Source of the DNA: HGM13862 sp031553915
Lineage (GTDB): Bacteria > Bacillota > Dehalobacteriia > UBA4068
DNA: 64,000 nt
Assembly: GCA_031553915.1 (NCBI GenBank)
Contig: JAVBKT010000004.1
Coordinates: 1 to 64,000 of the forward strand
Direction: 5' to 3'
In this document: positions 1-8,641 of the stretch, piece after piece
Layout of the letters: each line of letters starts with the position of its first letter
How positions within the stretch are numbered: the stretch's first letter is position 1
Notes under the pieces: generated by a model
Database searches by the model: none
The model's input: only the letters and a program-made list of their open reading frames with translations
What the model was told of the DNA's origin: nothing
Translations under genes and position numbers: made by a program

Positions 1-228
1 GACTGCATGGGGAGAGATACCATGAGCAATAATCCCCCGCGCCAGATCCAGCGCCTGCGGATGATGCTTGCTGCACCAGGCAAAGAAATCATCGCCCATC
101 ATATGCGCTTGGTCGCGGTCAAAGCCAGCGCCAGCGGCAAGGTCGGGAAAAAGGCCGCCTAACGCTAATAAATCTGAACTTTTTTTCACAATTTTGCTAT
201 TGACAAAGAAGTGTACAAGTGGGAACAT
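1..228 (-). CDS. conserved hypothetical protein, N-terminal part only
   Basis: The 76 visible codons begin at ATG 228 and run off the left edge of the window. The protein begins MFPLVHFFVNSKIV and goes on with a hydrophobic LLALGGLFPDL stretch, then a His/Asp-rich part (FDRDQAHMMGDDFFAWCSKHH). A purine-rich site (AAAGGGA) lies about 8 bases before the ATG. The LGGLFPDL start followed by spaced His and Asp residues recalls the N-terminus of zinc-dependent phospholipase C-like or other metal-dependent hydrolase proteins, but that is resemblance only. The gene is divergent from yitT and the two starts are only 38 bases apart. I am fairly sure it is coding and do not assign a function. Confidence 0.6.
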   Translation of the reverse strand, partial: MFPLVHFFVNSKIVKKSSDLLALGGLFPDLAAGAGFDRDQAHMMGDDFFAWCSKHHPQALDLARGIIAHGISPHAV

Positions 229-266
229 AAGAGTAGTCCCTTTCAAAATTAATAGAAGAGAAGAAA

Positions 267-1265
267 ATGAAAAAGAAACGTAAAGTATCAAAAAAATATC
301 CATTAAAAAAACATATATTTTTCCTCAGCATGATCGTGCTTGCCACTTTTATCGATTGCGCGGGATATTTGATTCTGATTAAGCCCAATGATATCCTGGC
401 CGGCGGGCTCTGGGGTATTGCCGCCATTATCAATCATTTTGTTGACATCATCCCCATGGGCATATATGTGGCAATACTCAATATACCTTTGCTGATCTGG
501 GGTTGGAACCGCCTCAGCCTGCGCTTTGCCCTGTATACTATTTTTGCTATTGTGCTGCAAAGCTATATGCTGTCTTTCCTCGCGCCCTATTTGCCGACAT
601 ATACGGATAACCCTTTGCTGGCCTGCCTTTTTGGCGGCGTCTTATGCGGTGCAGGCGCGGGAATTGTTGTCAAGTTTCATGGCAGCGGCGGCGGCACCGA
701 TATTATCGGTATCATTCTTCACGACAAGTATGATGTCAGCGTCAGCTCAGTCAGCCTGGTGATTAAAATTGGCGTTGTTGGCGCCGGCGCTTTTATTTTC
801 GGCTTTGAGCCGGCCATGTACACCATAGTATATATGTTTGTCACGGCTGTGGTGTTCACTCAGGTGTTGGAAGGCTTTAACCGCAAGCGCAACATGATGA
901 TTATTACTGACAAAGGGCAGGAGATAGCTGACAGAATGCTGGCGGAAATCGGCCGCGGCGTAACGATTATGTCAGGCGAGGGCGGCTATACGCATCAACG
1001 CCGGGATGTGCTGTTCTGCGTTGTCTCCCGTTTTGATTTGATGCCGATCAAAGAGATGGTCAAGGAGGTTGACCCCCATGCCTTTGTCTGCATTAACCAG
1101 ACGCATGAGGTTATGGGCAGCTTTCCTAAACGCGCCAAACCGCTGGGTCCGGATTTTTATCATGATTTAGCCGAGTCGGTGCATGATAGCTCTAAGCTGG
1201 CAAAAATCATCGACGTGGAGCCATCGAGCCAAAAGAAGAAAAAGGGCGATATCGACGTATATTAA
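267..1265 (+). CDS. YitT family membrane protein (DUF161/DUF2179)
   Basis: This 332-residue protein has about six hydrophobic segments in residues 14-210, including a GAGAGIVVKFHGSGGGTDIIG stretch typical of the YitT membrane domain. A soluble C-terminal domain follows (about residues 212-295, starting NMMIITDKGQEIADRM), which is DUF2179. The length fits the family, and the tail ends in a Lys-rich segment. Members are common in Firmicutes; their substrate is unknown and some are described as possible transporters. The ATG at 267 follows a purine-rich AGAAGAGAAGAAA site. A TTGACA lies at 200-205, but I see no good -10 at normal spacing. The gene stands alone and ends at a hairpin terminator shared with the convergent ykgJ-like gene. 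Confidence 0.88.
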   Translation: MKKKRKVSKKYPLKKHIFFLSMIVLATFIDCAGYLILIKPNDILAGGLWGIAAIINHFVDIIPMGIYVAILNIPLLIWGWNRLSLRFALYTIFAIVLQSYMLSFLAPYLPTYTDNPLLACLFGGVLCGAGAGIVVKFHGSGGGTDIIGIILHDKYDVSVSSVSLVIKIGVVGAGAFIFGFEPAMYTIVYMFVTAVVFTQVLEGFNRKRNMMIITDKGQEIADRMLAEIGRGVTIMSGEGGYTHQRRDVLFCVVSRFDLMPIKEMVKEVDPHAFVCINQTHEVMGSFPKRAKPLGPDFYHDLAESVHDSSKLAKIIDVEPSSQKKKKGDIDVY

Positions 1266-1300
1266 TCTTTGCCGACCGATTTTCTTTGCGCAAAAGCAAA

Positions 1301-1328
1301 AGAGGGATAATTATCCCTCTTTTTTTAT
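1301..1328. terminator. bidirectional intrinsic terminator
   Basis: A perfect 20-bp palindrome at 1301-1320 (AGAGGGATAATTATCCCTCT) is followed by seven T on the + strand. On the - strand it is followed by a T-rich tail. It ends yitT and also the convergent ykgJ-like gene, whose stop codon lies inside the stem. Confidence 0.85.
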
Positions 1329-1979
1329 TTGCTGCCACAACTCTTTGCTTAATGTTTGTTTGAGAGCGATGGCATCATATATTGTTTTACCGCTTTGCGC
1401 AGTCGGCGGGTAGTCATCCGCATCAATCAGCTCGGCCAAATTTTTTCCTGTTAAAGCTTTAGCGCCACTGCGCTCCTCCGCTAATAATAGGCGCGCTAAT
1501 TCGTTTTCACCAGCATTGACGACTTCTTCTCTCAGCCGGCTAATTGCTTCGGTCCTGGGTAGGCAAAAATGGCTGCGGCAGACAAAGGCGCGCTGCTGAT
1601 GATGCGTACAAATTTTTTCTTTTTTATTCAGCAGGGTACAAGCACCGCTCGTATCACGTTGAAAGCAGATATCAATGGCGCCGTTTTTATAAATATCAAT
1701 AGCAGCGAAATTTTCACATACAGCATGCGCCGGGAACTCACTATCAGGCAACAGGCTGGCCAGCGCGGGGATATCCGCCGCTATCAAAGGCGCGCGTTCC
1801 CGGCAACAGCCGTCGCAGCCATAGCAATCCGCCAGATATTGCTCCGCAAAAGCATCCATAGCCAAAAGAAAATCAGCCACAGTGGCGCTGTCATCATAAA
1901 CAGCAATATCGCAGCCCAGCACAGCCATGCCAAAGTCATCAGGCACAGATATCGCAAAAACCTCTACTTTAGCTGGCAT
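1311..1979 (-). CDS. YkgJ family cysteine-cluster protein
   Basis: The 222-residue protein carries the YkgJ signature CYGCDGCC (Cys 52, 55, 58, 59) and a second cluster, ICTHH...FVCRSHFC, further on. These are the expected ligands of a zinc or Fe-S site. The biochemical role of the family is unknown. The open frame extends upstream to 2000, but the ATG at 1979 has a GGGAAG site in the end of folD and starts just after the folD stop, so I prefer it. Gene order and spacing suggest co-transcription with folD. The last codons lie inside the terminator hairpin shared with yitT. Confidence 0.75.
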   Translation of the reverse strand: MPAKVEVFAISVPDDFGMAVLGCDIAVYDDSATVADFLLAMDAFAEQYLADCYGCDGCCRERAPLIAADIPALASLLPDSEFPAHAVCENFAAIDIYKNGAIDICFQRDTSGACTLLNKKEKICTHHQQRAFVCRSHFCLPRTEAISRLREEVVNAGENELARLLLAEERSGAKALTGKNLAELIDADDYPPTAQSGKTIYDAIALKQTLSKELWQQIKKEG

Positions 1980-1981
1980 GA

Positions 1982-2842
1982 CTAATTTTTCTTCCCGCAT
2001 TTAGCGCAGGCATCGACCACATGCGCGCAAAGAATGGCGCTGGTGATGGAACCGATGCCGCCGGGGACAGGAGTGATCGCCGCGACTATTTGCTCAGCAG
2101 TTTCATAGTCAATGTCGCCGCAAATTTTGCCCGGGTTATCAGGGTCGTCATTGATACCAACATCAATGGCTACCTGTCCGGGGGTAAAAAAGTTGCCCTT
2201 GAACATTTTGGCCCGCCCGGTTGCGGCGATGACAACGTCAGCCTTGCGGCAGACAGCAGGGAGCCCCTCGGAACGGCTGTGGGCAATAGTAACAGTGGCA
2301 TCTTTAGCTAGCAGCAACATAGCCAGAGGCTTGCCGACCACCAAAGAACGGCCAATTACCGTAACATTTTTGCCCTGCAGATCAGCCTGGTAATAATCCA
2401 GCATAGCAATGACAGCTTCTGCAGTAGCAGGGGGGTAGGCATCGTCGCCGGTAAAAATACGCCCGGAGGAAAGCGGGTTCAGACAATCAATATCTTTCTC
2501 CGGGGGGATAAGCGCGGCGGCAGCTTTCAAATCATAACCCTTGGGCAAAGGAGAGAAAAGCAAAATCCCGTGCACAGTATCATTGGCAACCGCTGCGCGG
2601 ATTTCTTTTTCTAGAGCTTTTTGGCCACTATCCGCAGCCAAGGCTTTGGTATTACAGACAATGCCGATTTGCTGACAGATTTTTTGCAGAGATTGCTCAT
2701 AAAGCAAATCATCATTACGGTCACCGATGCGGATGATCTGCAGCACAGGTGTTTTTCCTGCTTTTTTAAGTTTTTTGCACTGGTCTGCGGCCTCTTTGTT
2801 GATGCTCGTTGCCACATCTTGTCCTGATAACACAATAACCAT
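1982..2842 (-). CDS. folD: bifunctional methylenetetrahydrofolate dehydrogenase / methenyltetrahydrofolate cyclohydrolase
   Basis: FolD interconverts 5,10-methylene-, 5,10-methenyl- and 10-formyl-tetrahydrofolate in the cytoplasm using NADP. The 286-residue product has the family layout: an N-terminal catalytic part, GRSLVVGKPLAMLLL (canonical GRSxxVGxPxxxLL) in the middle and PVPGGIGSIT near the end. The usual PVPGGVGPMT has changed at two places here. The start is the ATG at 2842, with GGAGG six bases upstream; the open frame reaches 2857 without a good ribosome site. It is divergent from gyrB and lies upstream of the ykgJ-like gene. One-carbon metabolism also appears at the right end of the window (gcvT, gcvH, gcvPA) and in the fol cluster. 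Confidence 0.93.
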   Translation of the reverse strand: MVIVLSGQDVATSINKEAADQCKKLKKAGKTPVLQIIRIGDRNDDLLYEQSLQKICQQIGIVCNTKALAADSGQKALEKEIRAAVANDTVHGILLFSPLPKGYDLKAAAALIPPEKDIDCLNPLSSGRIFTGDDAYPPATAEAVIAMLDYYQADLQGKNVTVIGRSLVVGKPLAMLLLAKDATVTIAHSRSEGLPAVCRKADVVIAATGRAKMFKGNFFTPGQVAIDVGINDDPDNPGKICGDIDYETAEQIVAAITPVPGGIGSITSAILCAHVVDACAKCGKKN

Positions 2843-2970
2843 TGTCAGCCTCCGCAAATTAGACGATTTTTAACAGTTTTATTGATAATTCTCCGCATAA
2901 TAATAAAAAACCTTCTACCACTACATTTTGATGTTTATTGAAAAAAACATTTTATATAGAAGAGAAACTA

Positions 2971-2999
2971 TTGCCAGAATCTAGATGTTGTGGTATAAT
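2971..2999 (+). promoter_or_regulatory. sigma-A promoter of gyrB
   Basis: TTGCCA (2971-2976), a 17-bp spacer and TATAAT (2994-2999) form a near-consensus promoter. It lies inside the open frame that extends upstream of gyrB, so the first in-frame ATG at 2938 cannot be the start on this transcript. Confidence 0.8.
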
Positions 3000-3069
3000 T
3001 AAACTATTCAAGGAGGGCTTTTTGCTATTTAGGCGCGCTTTGGATAAACCAAAAAACGGAGGAAAAAAC

Positions 3070-5010
3070 TTGGCTGATAATTCGATCCCCAATCATGAAA
3101 ATGTGACGCCTGATGAGAATAATTATAGTGCCGGGCAGATTCAAATCCTAGAGGGTTTGGAAGGCGTTCGCCGCCGTCCCGGCATGTATATTGGTTCTAC
3201 CGGCAGTCGCGGTTTACATCACCTGGTTTATGAGATTGTAGATAATAGTATTGACGAGGCTTTGGCCGGCTTTTGTGATACTATTTCGGTCTATATCCAT
3301 GAAGATAATTCTATCACTGTGGCTGATAATGGCCGCGGTATCCCGGTTGGCACGCATGAGAAAACAGGCAAAAGCGCAGTGGAAGCTGCGATGACGATGC
3401 TGCATGCCGGCGGTAAATTTGGCGGCGGCGGCTATAAGGTCTCCGGCGGCCTGCACGGCGTGGGCATGAGTGTGGTGAACGCTCTCTCCCAATGGCTGGA
3501 GGTCAAAGTTGATCAAGGCGGTTTCCAGTACCAACAGGAGTATAGCAGGGGTATTCCCAAATATGACCTGCGGCAGATCGGCCTTTCCGACCGCAGCGGC
3601 ACGACGGTTACCTTTGCGCCGGATGCGGAAATATTTGAGGAATTAGAGTATTCCCGTGATACTTTAAGCGGACGTTTGCGCGAATTGGCCTTTTTGAATA
3701 AAGGCATTGCGATTACGCTGATTGACGAACGCGATAATTATGAAAAGCTGTTTAAATATAGCGGCGGGGTAGAGGATTTTGTTAAGTATATCAACAAAAA
3801 CAAAGATCCTTTGCATAAGGTCGTTCATTTTGAGATGGAAAAAGAGCGTGTGCAGGTTGAGATAGCTATTCAATATACTGACAGCTACAGCGAAAATATT
3901 TTTTCCTATGTCAACAATATTAATACGCAAGAAGGCGGCACCCATGAAGCTGGTTTCAAAACCGCGCTGACCAGGGTGGTCAATGATTATGCCCGCCGCC
4001 TGAACATCTTGAAAGAAAATAATGCCAATCTCTCCGGCGAGGATATCCGCGAGGGCATCACGGCGGTGATCAGCGTTAAGGTGGAGGAGCCGCAGTTTGA
4101 GGGCCAAACCAAAACCAAGCTGGGCAATACCGAGGTGCGAAGTATTGTTGACGGCGCGGTAGCCGAGGGAATAGGCACTTATCTGGAAGAACATCCTTCG
4201 GAAACGCGTAAGATTATCGAAAAAACAGTACAGGCTGCCCGCGCCCGCGAGGCTGCGCGTAAAGCCAGGGAAATGACCCGGCGTAAAAGCGTGCTGGAAA
4301 AAACATCTCTACCCGGTAAGCTGGCGGATTGCTCTATCACTGACCCAGCCCTTTCTGAGCTGTTCATCGTTGAGGGCGATAGTGCGGGCGGCTCTGCCAT
4401 CAATGGCCGCGACCGCCGTACGCAGGCTATTTTGCCTTTGCGCGGCAAAATTTTGAATGTGGAAAAGGCGCGTCTGGACCGCATTTTTGGCAATGAGGAA
4501 ATCAAGGCGATGATCACTGCTATGGGCGCAGGCATTACCGACGATTTTAATATTGAAAAAGTGCGCTATCACAAGCTGATTATCATGACAGATGCCGATG
4601 TTGACGGCGCGCATATCCGAACTCTGCTGCTGACCTTTTTCTTCCGCTATATGCGTCCTTTAATCGAAGCGGGATACGTTTATATCGCGCAGCCGCCGCT
4701 TTACCGGGCCAAGGCCAAGCGCGGCAAAGAGGATGTTTATCTCTATGACGATAAAGAATCAGACCGCTTTTTTGCGGATAAAGACAAGGGCCGGTATGAT
4801 ATTAGCCGCTATAAAGGTTTGGGCGAGATGGATGCCTCCGAGCTATGGGAGACGACGATGAACCCGGAAAACCGGACTTTGCTCAGGGTCACTTTGGAAG
4901 ACGCGGTGGAAGCTGAAGAAATATTTACGATTTTGATGGGGGACAAGGTTGAACCCCGCCGTGATTTTATTCAAGCCAACGCTCAGTATGTAAAGAATCT
5001 GGATATTTAG
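3070..5010 (+). CDS. gyrB: DNA gyrase subunit B
   Basis: GyrB is the ATPase subunit of the A2B2 gyrase that introduces negative supercoils. From TTG 3070 the protein has 646 residues, the normal length. Visible motifs are VRRRPGMYIGSTG and DNGRGIPVG of the GHKL ATPase domain, EGDSAGGSA at about residue 434 and DADVDGAHIRTLL at about 507 of the TOPRIM/metal-binding domain, and YKGLGEM near the end. The frame is open back to 2938, but the promoter lies inside that part. TTG 3070 has GGAGG seven bases upstream. A second candidate start, TTG 3022, has AAGGAGGG only four bases upstream. gyrA follows after 13 bases. Confidence 0.96.
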   Translation: MADNSIPNHENVTPDENNYSAGQIQILEGLEGVRRRPGMYIGSTGSRGLHHLVYEIVDNSIDEALAGFCDTISVYIHEDNSITVADNGRGIPVGTHEKTGKSAVEAAMTMLHAGGKFGGGGYKVSGGLHGVGMSVVNALSQWLEVKVDQGGFQYQQEYSRGIPKYDLRQIGLSDRSGTTVTFAPDAEIFEELEYSRDTLSGRLRELAFLNKGIAITLIDERDNYEKLFKYSGGVEDFVKYINKNKDPLHKVVHFEMEKERVQVEIAIQYTDSYSENIFSYVNNINTQEGGTHEAGFKTALTRVVNDYARRLNILKENNANLSGEDIREGITAVISVKVEEPQFEGQTKTKLGNTEVRSIVDGAVAEGIGTYLEEHPSETRKIIEKTVQAARAREAARKAREMTRRKSVLEKTSLPGKLADCSITDPALSELFIVEGDSAGGSAINGRDRRTQAILPLRGKILNVEKARLDRIFGNEEIKAMITAMGAGITDDFNIEKVRYHKLIIMTDADVDGAHIRTLLLTFFFRYMRPLIEAGYVYIAQPPLYRAKAKRGKEDVYLYDDKESDRFFADKDKGRYDISRYKGLGEMDASELWETTMNPENRTLLRVTLEDAVEAEEIFTILMGDKVEPRRDFIQANAQYVKNLDI

Positions 5011-5023
5011 GGAGGATAATTCC

Positions 5024-7498
5024 TTGGATTTAATAAACCATGGTAAGATTTTATGTAGAAATCTCGAAGCGGAAATGCGCGAATCATATATTGATTATTC
5101 GATGAGTGTTATTGTCGGACGCGCTCTGCCTGATGTGCGCGATGGCTTGAAACCGGTACACAGGCGTGTCTTGTATTCAATGTTGGATCAGGGGATTACC
5201 CCGGATAAACCGCATAAAAAATGCGCGAGGGTGGTCGGTGATGTTTTGGGTAAATATCATCCGCATGGCGAAAGCTCTGTCTATGATGCTCTGGTGCGTT
5301 TGGCGCAGGATTTTTCCATGCGCTATATGCTGGTTGACGGGCATGGCAACTTTGGCTCCATTGACGGGCATAGGGCTGCGGCAATGCGTTATACTGAATG
5401 CCGCCTGCATAAATATGCCTTAGAAATGATGGTGGATTTAAACAAAAACACTGTCGATTTTATGGACAACTATGACGGCGAGGAAAAAGAACCGACTGTT
5501 TTGCCTTCGCGTATGCCCAATCTGCTGGTTAACGGCAGCTCCGGTATTGCCGTTGGTATGGCCACCAATATTCCGCCGCATAATCTGGGCGAGGTTATTG
5601 ACGGCTTGGTGATGTTGATTGAGAACCCTGATACCAGCATCGACGAGCTGATGACCAAAATTCCCGGGCCTGATTTTCCTACTGCCGGCCTCATTTTGGG
5701 AACCGAGGGAATCAAAGACGCCTATCACACCGGACGCGGCTCTGTTAAGCTGCGCGCCCGCACTGTTATTGAGCAGATGAACAATGGCAAGCAGCGGATT
5801 CTCGTGACAGAGTTGCCCTATCAGGTTAACAAGTCCCAGCTGATTGAAAAAATCGCTGACCTGACCAATGATAAAAAGGTGGAAGGCATCACTGCCCTGC
5901 GCGATGAAAGCGATAAAGACGGCATCCGTGTGGTGATTGAGGTGAAAAAAGAGGCTAATGCCTCGGTAATACTCAATCAACTATACAAGCACACTCAGCT
6001 GCAAACAACCTTTGGCGTGATTATGCTGGCTTTGGTCGGCGGCGTGCCCAAGGTGCTCAACCTTAAAGAGGTGATGGAGTATTATATTCTGCACCAAAAA
6101 GAGGTTATTGTCCGCCGCTCACGCTTTGATCTGGAAAAAGCTCAGGCCAGAGCGCATATTGTCGAGGGCTTACGCATTGCTCTTGATTTTATTGATGAAG
6201 TCATCGCCACGATCCGTGCTGCCCATGATGACGCCAAAGAAAAACTGATGGAAAAATTCAACCTCTCGGAGCTGCAGGCTCAGGCTATCCTGGAGATGAG
6301 ATTGCGTGCTTTGCAGGGCATGGAGCGGGAGAAGCTGGATGCAGAATATAAAGAATTGATTAAAACTATCGCTTATCTCACTGAGGTTTTGAATAATGAG
6401 AAGATGGTCATGTATATTATCAAAGACGAACTGCTGCAAATGCAGGAAAAATATGCTGATCACCGCCGCACTATCATCACCCGTGATGACAGCGAGCTTT
6501 CTGTGGAAGACCTGATTGCGGAAGAGGATATGGTCATCACCATCACCAACAGCGGCTATATTAAACGCTTGAACACCAATACCTATCGCCAGCAGAAGCG
6601 CGGCGGCAGGGGTGTTACCGGCATGAAGACCAAGCAAGAGGATTATGTGGAGCAGCTGTTCATTGCTACCACGCATGATTATCTGATGGTGCTGACCCAA
6701 CGTGGCCGGGCTTACCGCCTGAAGGTTCATGAAATCCCCGAGGCTGGCCGCCAGGCCAAGGGTACGGCAATTGTCAATTTGCTTTCCCTGACCGGGGAGG
6801 ACGAGATTACCGCCGTTATCCCGATCAAGGAATACAGCAACGATCTCTATCTGTTTATGGCGACAGCTGCCGGCGTAGTTAAAAAGAGCAATCTTCTGGA
6901 GTATGACAGCAATCGCCGAGACGGCCTGATTGCCATCAATCTCGATGATGGTGATGCTCTGATCGGGGTCAAGCTGACTAAGGGCGATGAAGAGATCATT
7001 CTTTCTACCAGCAAAGGCGCTGCCATTCGCTTTAGTGAGACTGATGTGCGGCCGATGGGACGCGCTACCCGTGGCGTACGCGGTATTAATCTGGAACGCG
7101 GCGACTATGTTGTCTCTATGGACAGCATGCAGGAAAATGGCGAGCTGCTGGTCCTGTCTGAGAACGGCTATGGCAAACGCACTCCGCTGAAGGATTTCCG
7201 CATTACCCATCGCGGCGGCAAAGGCGTTTATGCTATCCGCTGCAATGACAAAACAGGACAATTGATGGCCATTGAAGTGGTGCGCCCCGGGGATGAAATG
7301 ATGATTATCTCCCGGGAAGGCGTAATTATCCGCGTCAATGTCAATGATATTTCTGAGCAGGGTAGATATGCCCAGGGAGTACGCGTGATTAAACTGGATG
7401 ACGGCGATAGCGTGGTTGATATGGCCAAGGTTATCAGCCGTGAAGATGATGACATCCAGGATGGCCTGGAGATGGACGAAACGCTTGTTGAAGAATAA
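5024..7498 (+). CDS. gyrA: DNA gyrase subunit A
   Basis: GyrA is the DNA-cleaving and -rejoining subunit of gyrase. The 824-residue protein starts at TTG 5024 behind GGAGG. The catalytic tyrosine is Tyr123, in AMRYTECRL. A GyrA box (QKRGGRG, near residue 527) opens the C-terminal beta-pinwheel, which marks this protein as GyrA rather than ParC. The acidic tail (DDDIQDGLEMDETLVEE) is usual. It forms a two-gene operon with gyrB and ends at a strong terminator. The neighbouring genes are not dnaA, dnaN or recF, so the pair is not shown here beside the replication origin. Confidence 0.96.
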   Translation: MDLINHGKILCRNLEAEMRESYIDYSMSVIVGRALPDVRDGLKPVHRRVLYSMLDQGITPDKPHKKCARVVGDVLGKYHPHGESSVYDALVRLAQDFSMRYMLVDGHGNFGSIDGHRAAAMRYTECRLHKYALEMMVDLNKNTVDFMDNYDGEEKEPTVLPSRMPNLLVNGSSGIAVGMATNIPPHNLGEVIDGLVMLIENPDTSIDELMTKIPGPDFPTAGLILGTEGIKDAYHTGRGSVKLRARTVIEQMNNGKQRILVTELPYQVNKSQLIEKIADLTNDKKVEGITALRDESDKDGIRVVIEVKKEANASVILNQLYKHTQLQTTFGVIMLALVGGVPKVLNLKEVMEYYILHQKEVIVRRSRFDLEKAQARAHIVEGLRIALDFIDEVIATIRAAHDDAKEKLMEKFNLSELQAQAILEMRLRALQGMEREKLDAEYKELIKTIAYLTEVLNNEKMVMYIIKDELLQMQEKYADHRRTIITRDDSELSVEDLIAEEDMVITITNSGYIKRLNTNTYRQQKRGGRGVTGMKTKQEDYVEQLFIATTHDYLMVLTQRGRAYRLKVHEIPEAGRQAKGTAIVNLLSLTGEDEITAVIPIKEYSNDLYLFMATAAGVVKKSNLLEYDSNRRDGLIAINLDDGDALIGVKLTKGDEEIILSTSKGAAIRFSETDVRPMGRATRGVRGINLERGDYVVSMDSMQENGELLVLSENGYGKRTPLKDFRITHRGGKGVYAIRCNDKTGQLMAIEVVRPGDEMMIISREGVIIRVNVNDISEQGRYAQGVRVIKLDDGDSVVDMAKVISREDDDIQDGLEMDETLVEE

Positions 7499-7518
7499 AA
7501 ATTATTTTACTAGACAAA

Positions 7519-7549
7519 AAAGAGACTGCCTTTGGCAGTCTCTTTTTTG
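7519..7549. terminator. bidirectional terminator between gyrA and the collagen-like gene
   Basis: A 10-bp stem, AGAGACTGCC (7521-7530) with GGCAGTCTCT (7534-7543), has a TTT loop. Runs of A before and T after it make it active in both directions, serving gyrA and the convergent collagen-like gene. Confidence 0.88.
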
Positions 7550-7587
7550 GTGGTGATAAATTTCGCTGGGCTTTGTTTGACTATTGA

Positions 7588-8235
7588 CTACAGTCCGGAA
7601 CAACTAAGCAACTGCGGCTCCAGACCACCGACGTTTGTAGCGGTTACGGGGATGGGCCCCAGTCTTTTGGCGGTGAAAACCGCTGAGAGACCGGAGGGGG
7701 ATGTCGTGGTAATGTTCGGAACAGAGCTTGCTGTCAAATCGAGAATATCCCCGGCGTTCACAGATAAGAAAACAGATTGAACAATGGTTTGCTGCACACC
7801 CGAAACCATAGTGTAATTTGAGGTGACAATATTTGCAGCGTTGTTGCGAATAAAAACGGTCATTGTTGCGTTGGCCGAAGGGGAGACAATCCAGGTATAT
7901 TGAACCTCGTATACTCCGGATGTGGTGATAGCCAAGCGGCAAGGGGTAATGCTGGGAATAACACCGCTTGCTGGCAGCAGGGTGTCAAAACACAGAACCT
8001 GCGCTGTGGCTGTCAGCGCATGCGTTGATCCGCCTACAGTTGCAATCCCGCCAAACGGCTGCTCCGGTCCGGTGGGGCCAGTTGGCCCGGTTGGTCCGGG
8101 TACTCCAATTCCCGGTATCCCCTGAGGCCCCTGTGGTCCTGGTGGTCCTTGCGGTCCCTGCGGCCCTTGTGGCCCGGGGATGCAGCAGCAGCTATGGGCG
8201 CAGCAGCAATAACAATTCGAATTATTACTATTCAT
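7588..8235 (-). CDS. collagen-like BclA-type spore surface protein
   Basis: The 215-residue protein has three parts. A short N-terminus is very rich in Cys (CYCCCAHSCCC). Next come about 13 Gly-X-Y triplets (GPQ, GPP, GPT, GIP) of a collagen triple helix. A roughly 150-residue C-terminal domain of beta-strand character follows, like the trimerising C-terminal domains of BclA-type exosporium glycoproteins. The start is taken as ATG 8235, with AAGG at a suitable distance; another ATG two codons upstream sits too close to that site. Its location next to the cotJ operon supports a spore role. The Thr and Pro positions in the triplets are possible glycosylation sites. The Cys cluster could cross-link the protein to the coat (inference). 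Confidence 0.8.
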   Translation of the reverse strand: MNSNNSNCYCCCAHSCCCIPGPQGPQGPQGPPGPQGPQGIPGIGVPGPTGPTGPTGPEQPFGGIATVGGSTHALTATAQVLCFDTLLPASGVIPSITPCRLAITTSGVYEVQYTWIVSPSANATMTVFIRNNAANIVTSNYTMVSGVQQTIVQSVFLSVNAGDILDLTASSVPNITTTSPSGLSAVFTAKRLGPIPVTATNVGGLEPQLLSCSGL

Positions 8236-8254
8236 ATGCATATCCTTTCTAAAG

Positions 8255-8278
8255 CAGCGCTAGCGTCAACTAGCGCTG
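8255..8278. repeat. inverted repeat in the leader of the collagen-like gene
   Basis: CAGCGCTAG (8255-8263) pairs with CTAGCGCTG (8270-8278) around a 6-base loop. It lies about 10 bases upstream of the AAGG ribosome site of the collagen-like gene. It could be a 5'-leader stability hairpin or an operator. There is no T-run. Confidence 0.5.
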
Positions 8279-8554
8279 GTAATTAGTTCATAAAAGCTCT
8301 GATATTTACCGGGGCGTTATTTTTCAAAGGTCTTGGGTATCGCATTTTTATGTCTTTTGCCTTTTCTAGGCCCGGATAGCAGCTCTGTCAAAGCTGGCAT
8401 TACTTGGCCAACTAAAACATTCAATACTAAATATTATGCTTGAACACCTCAGGTGGTGACGGTGACATTAGTCAATATCATCGTTCGCCCGTGTAATTAA
8501 ATCTGCAAATATGAAATTTCGCGTCATGTCAGCAAAGATGGCCTTTGCCCACAA

Positions 8555-8584
8555 GATAAAGAGCAGCCGAGGCTGCTCTTTATC
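8555..8584 (-). terminator. terminator-like hairpin after cotJC
   Basis: A 14-bp perfect stem, GATAAAGAGCAGCC (8555-8568) with GGCTGCTCTTTATC (8571-8584), lies just downstream of the cotJC stop. The T-run is weak, so termination efficiency is uncertain. Confidence 0.65.
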
Positions 8585-8641
8585 GTAAAATATTTTTGAT
8601 AAAATAATTTATTTGGCAAAGTGATTTTTTAGTGGAGGAAT

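Larger units (their letters stand above)
8236..8641. other. 406-bp gene-free region between the collagen-like gene and cotJC
   Basis: No open frame with a ribosome site was found. The region holds the leader of the collagen-like gene with a perfect 9-bp inverted repeat at 8255-8263 and 8270-8278, a small CACCTCAGGTG palindrome near 8445, and the cotJC terminator hairpin at 8555-8584. No clear sigma-A promoter is visible; a mother-cell sigma factor would be expected for the collagen-like gene. Confidence 0.6.

Noticed and set aside
6170..7261. 363-codon open frame on the minus strand
   Set aside because: It lies wholly antisense to gyrA, has no ribosome site and its translation resembles no protein.
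3070..7498. ParE/ParC instead of GyrB/GyrA
   Set aside because: The second protein has a GyrA box (QKRGGRG) and a GyrA-length C-terminal domain.
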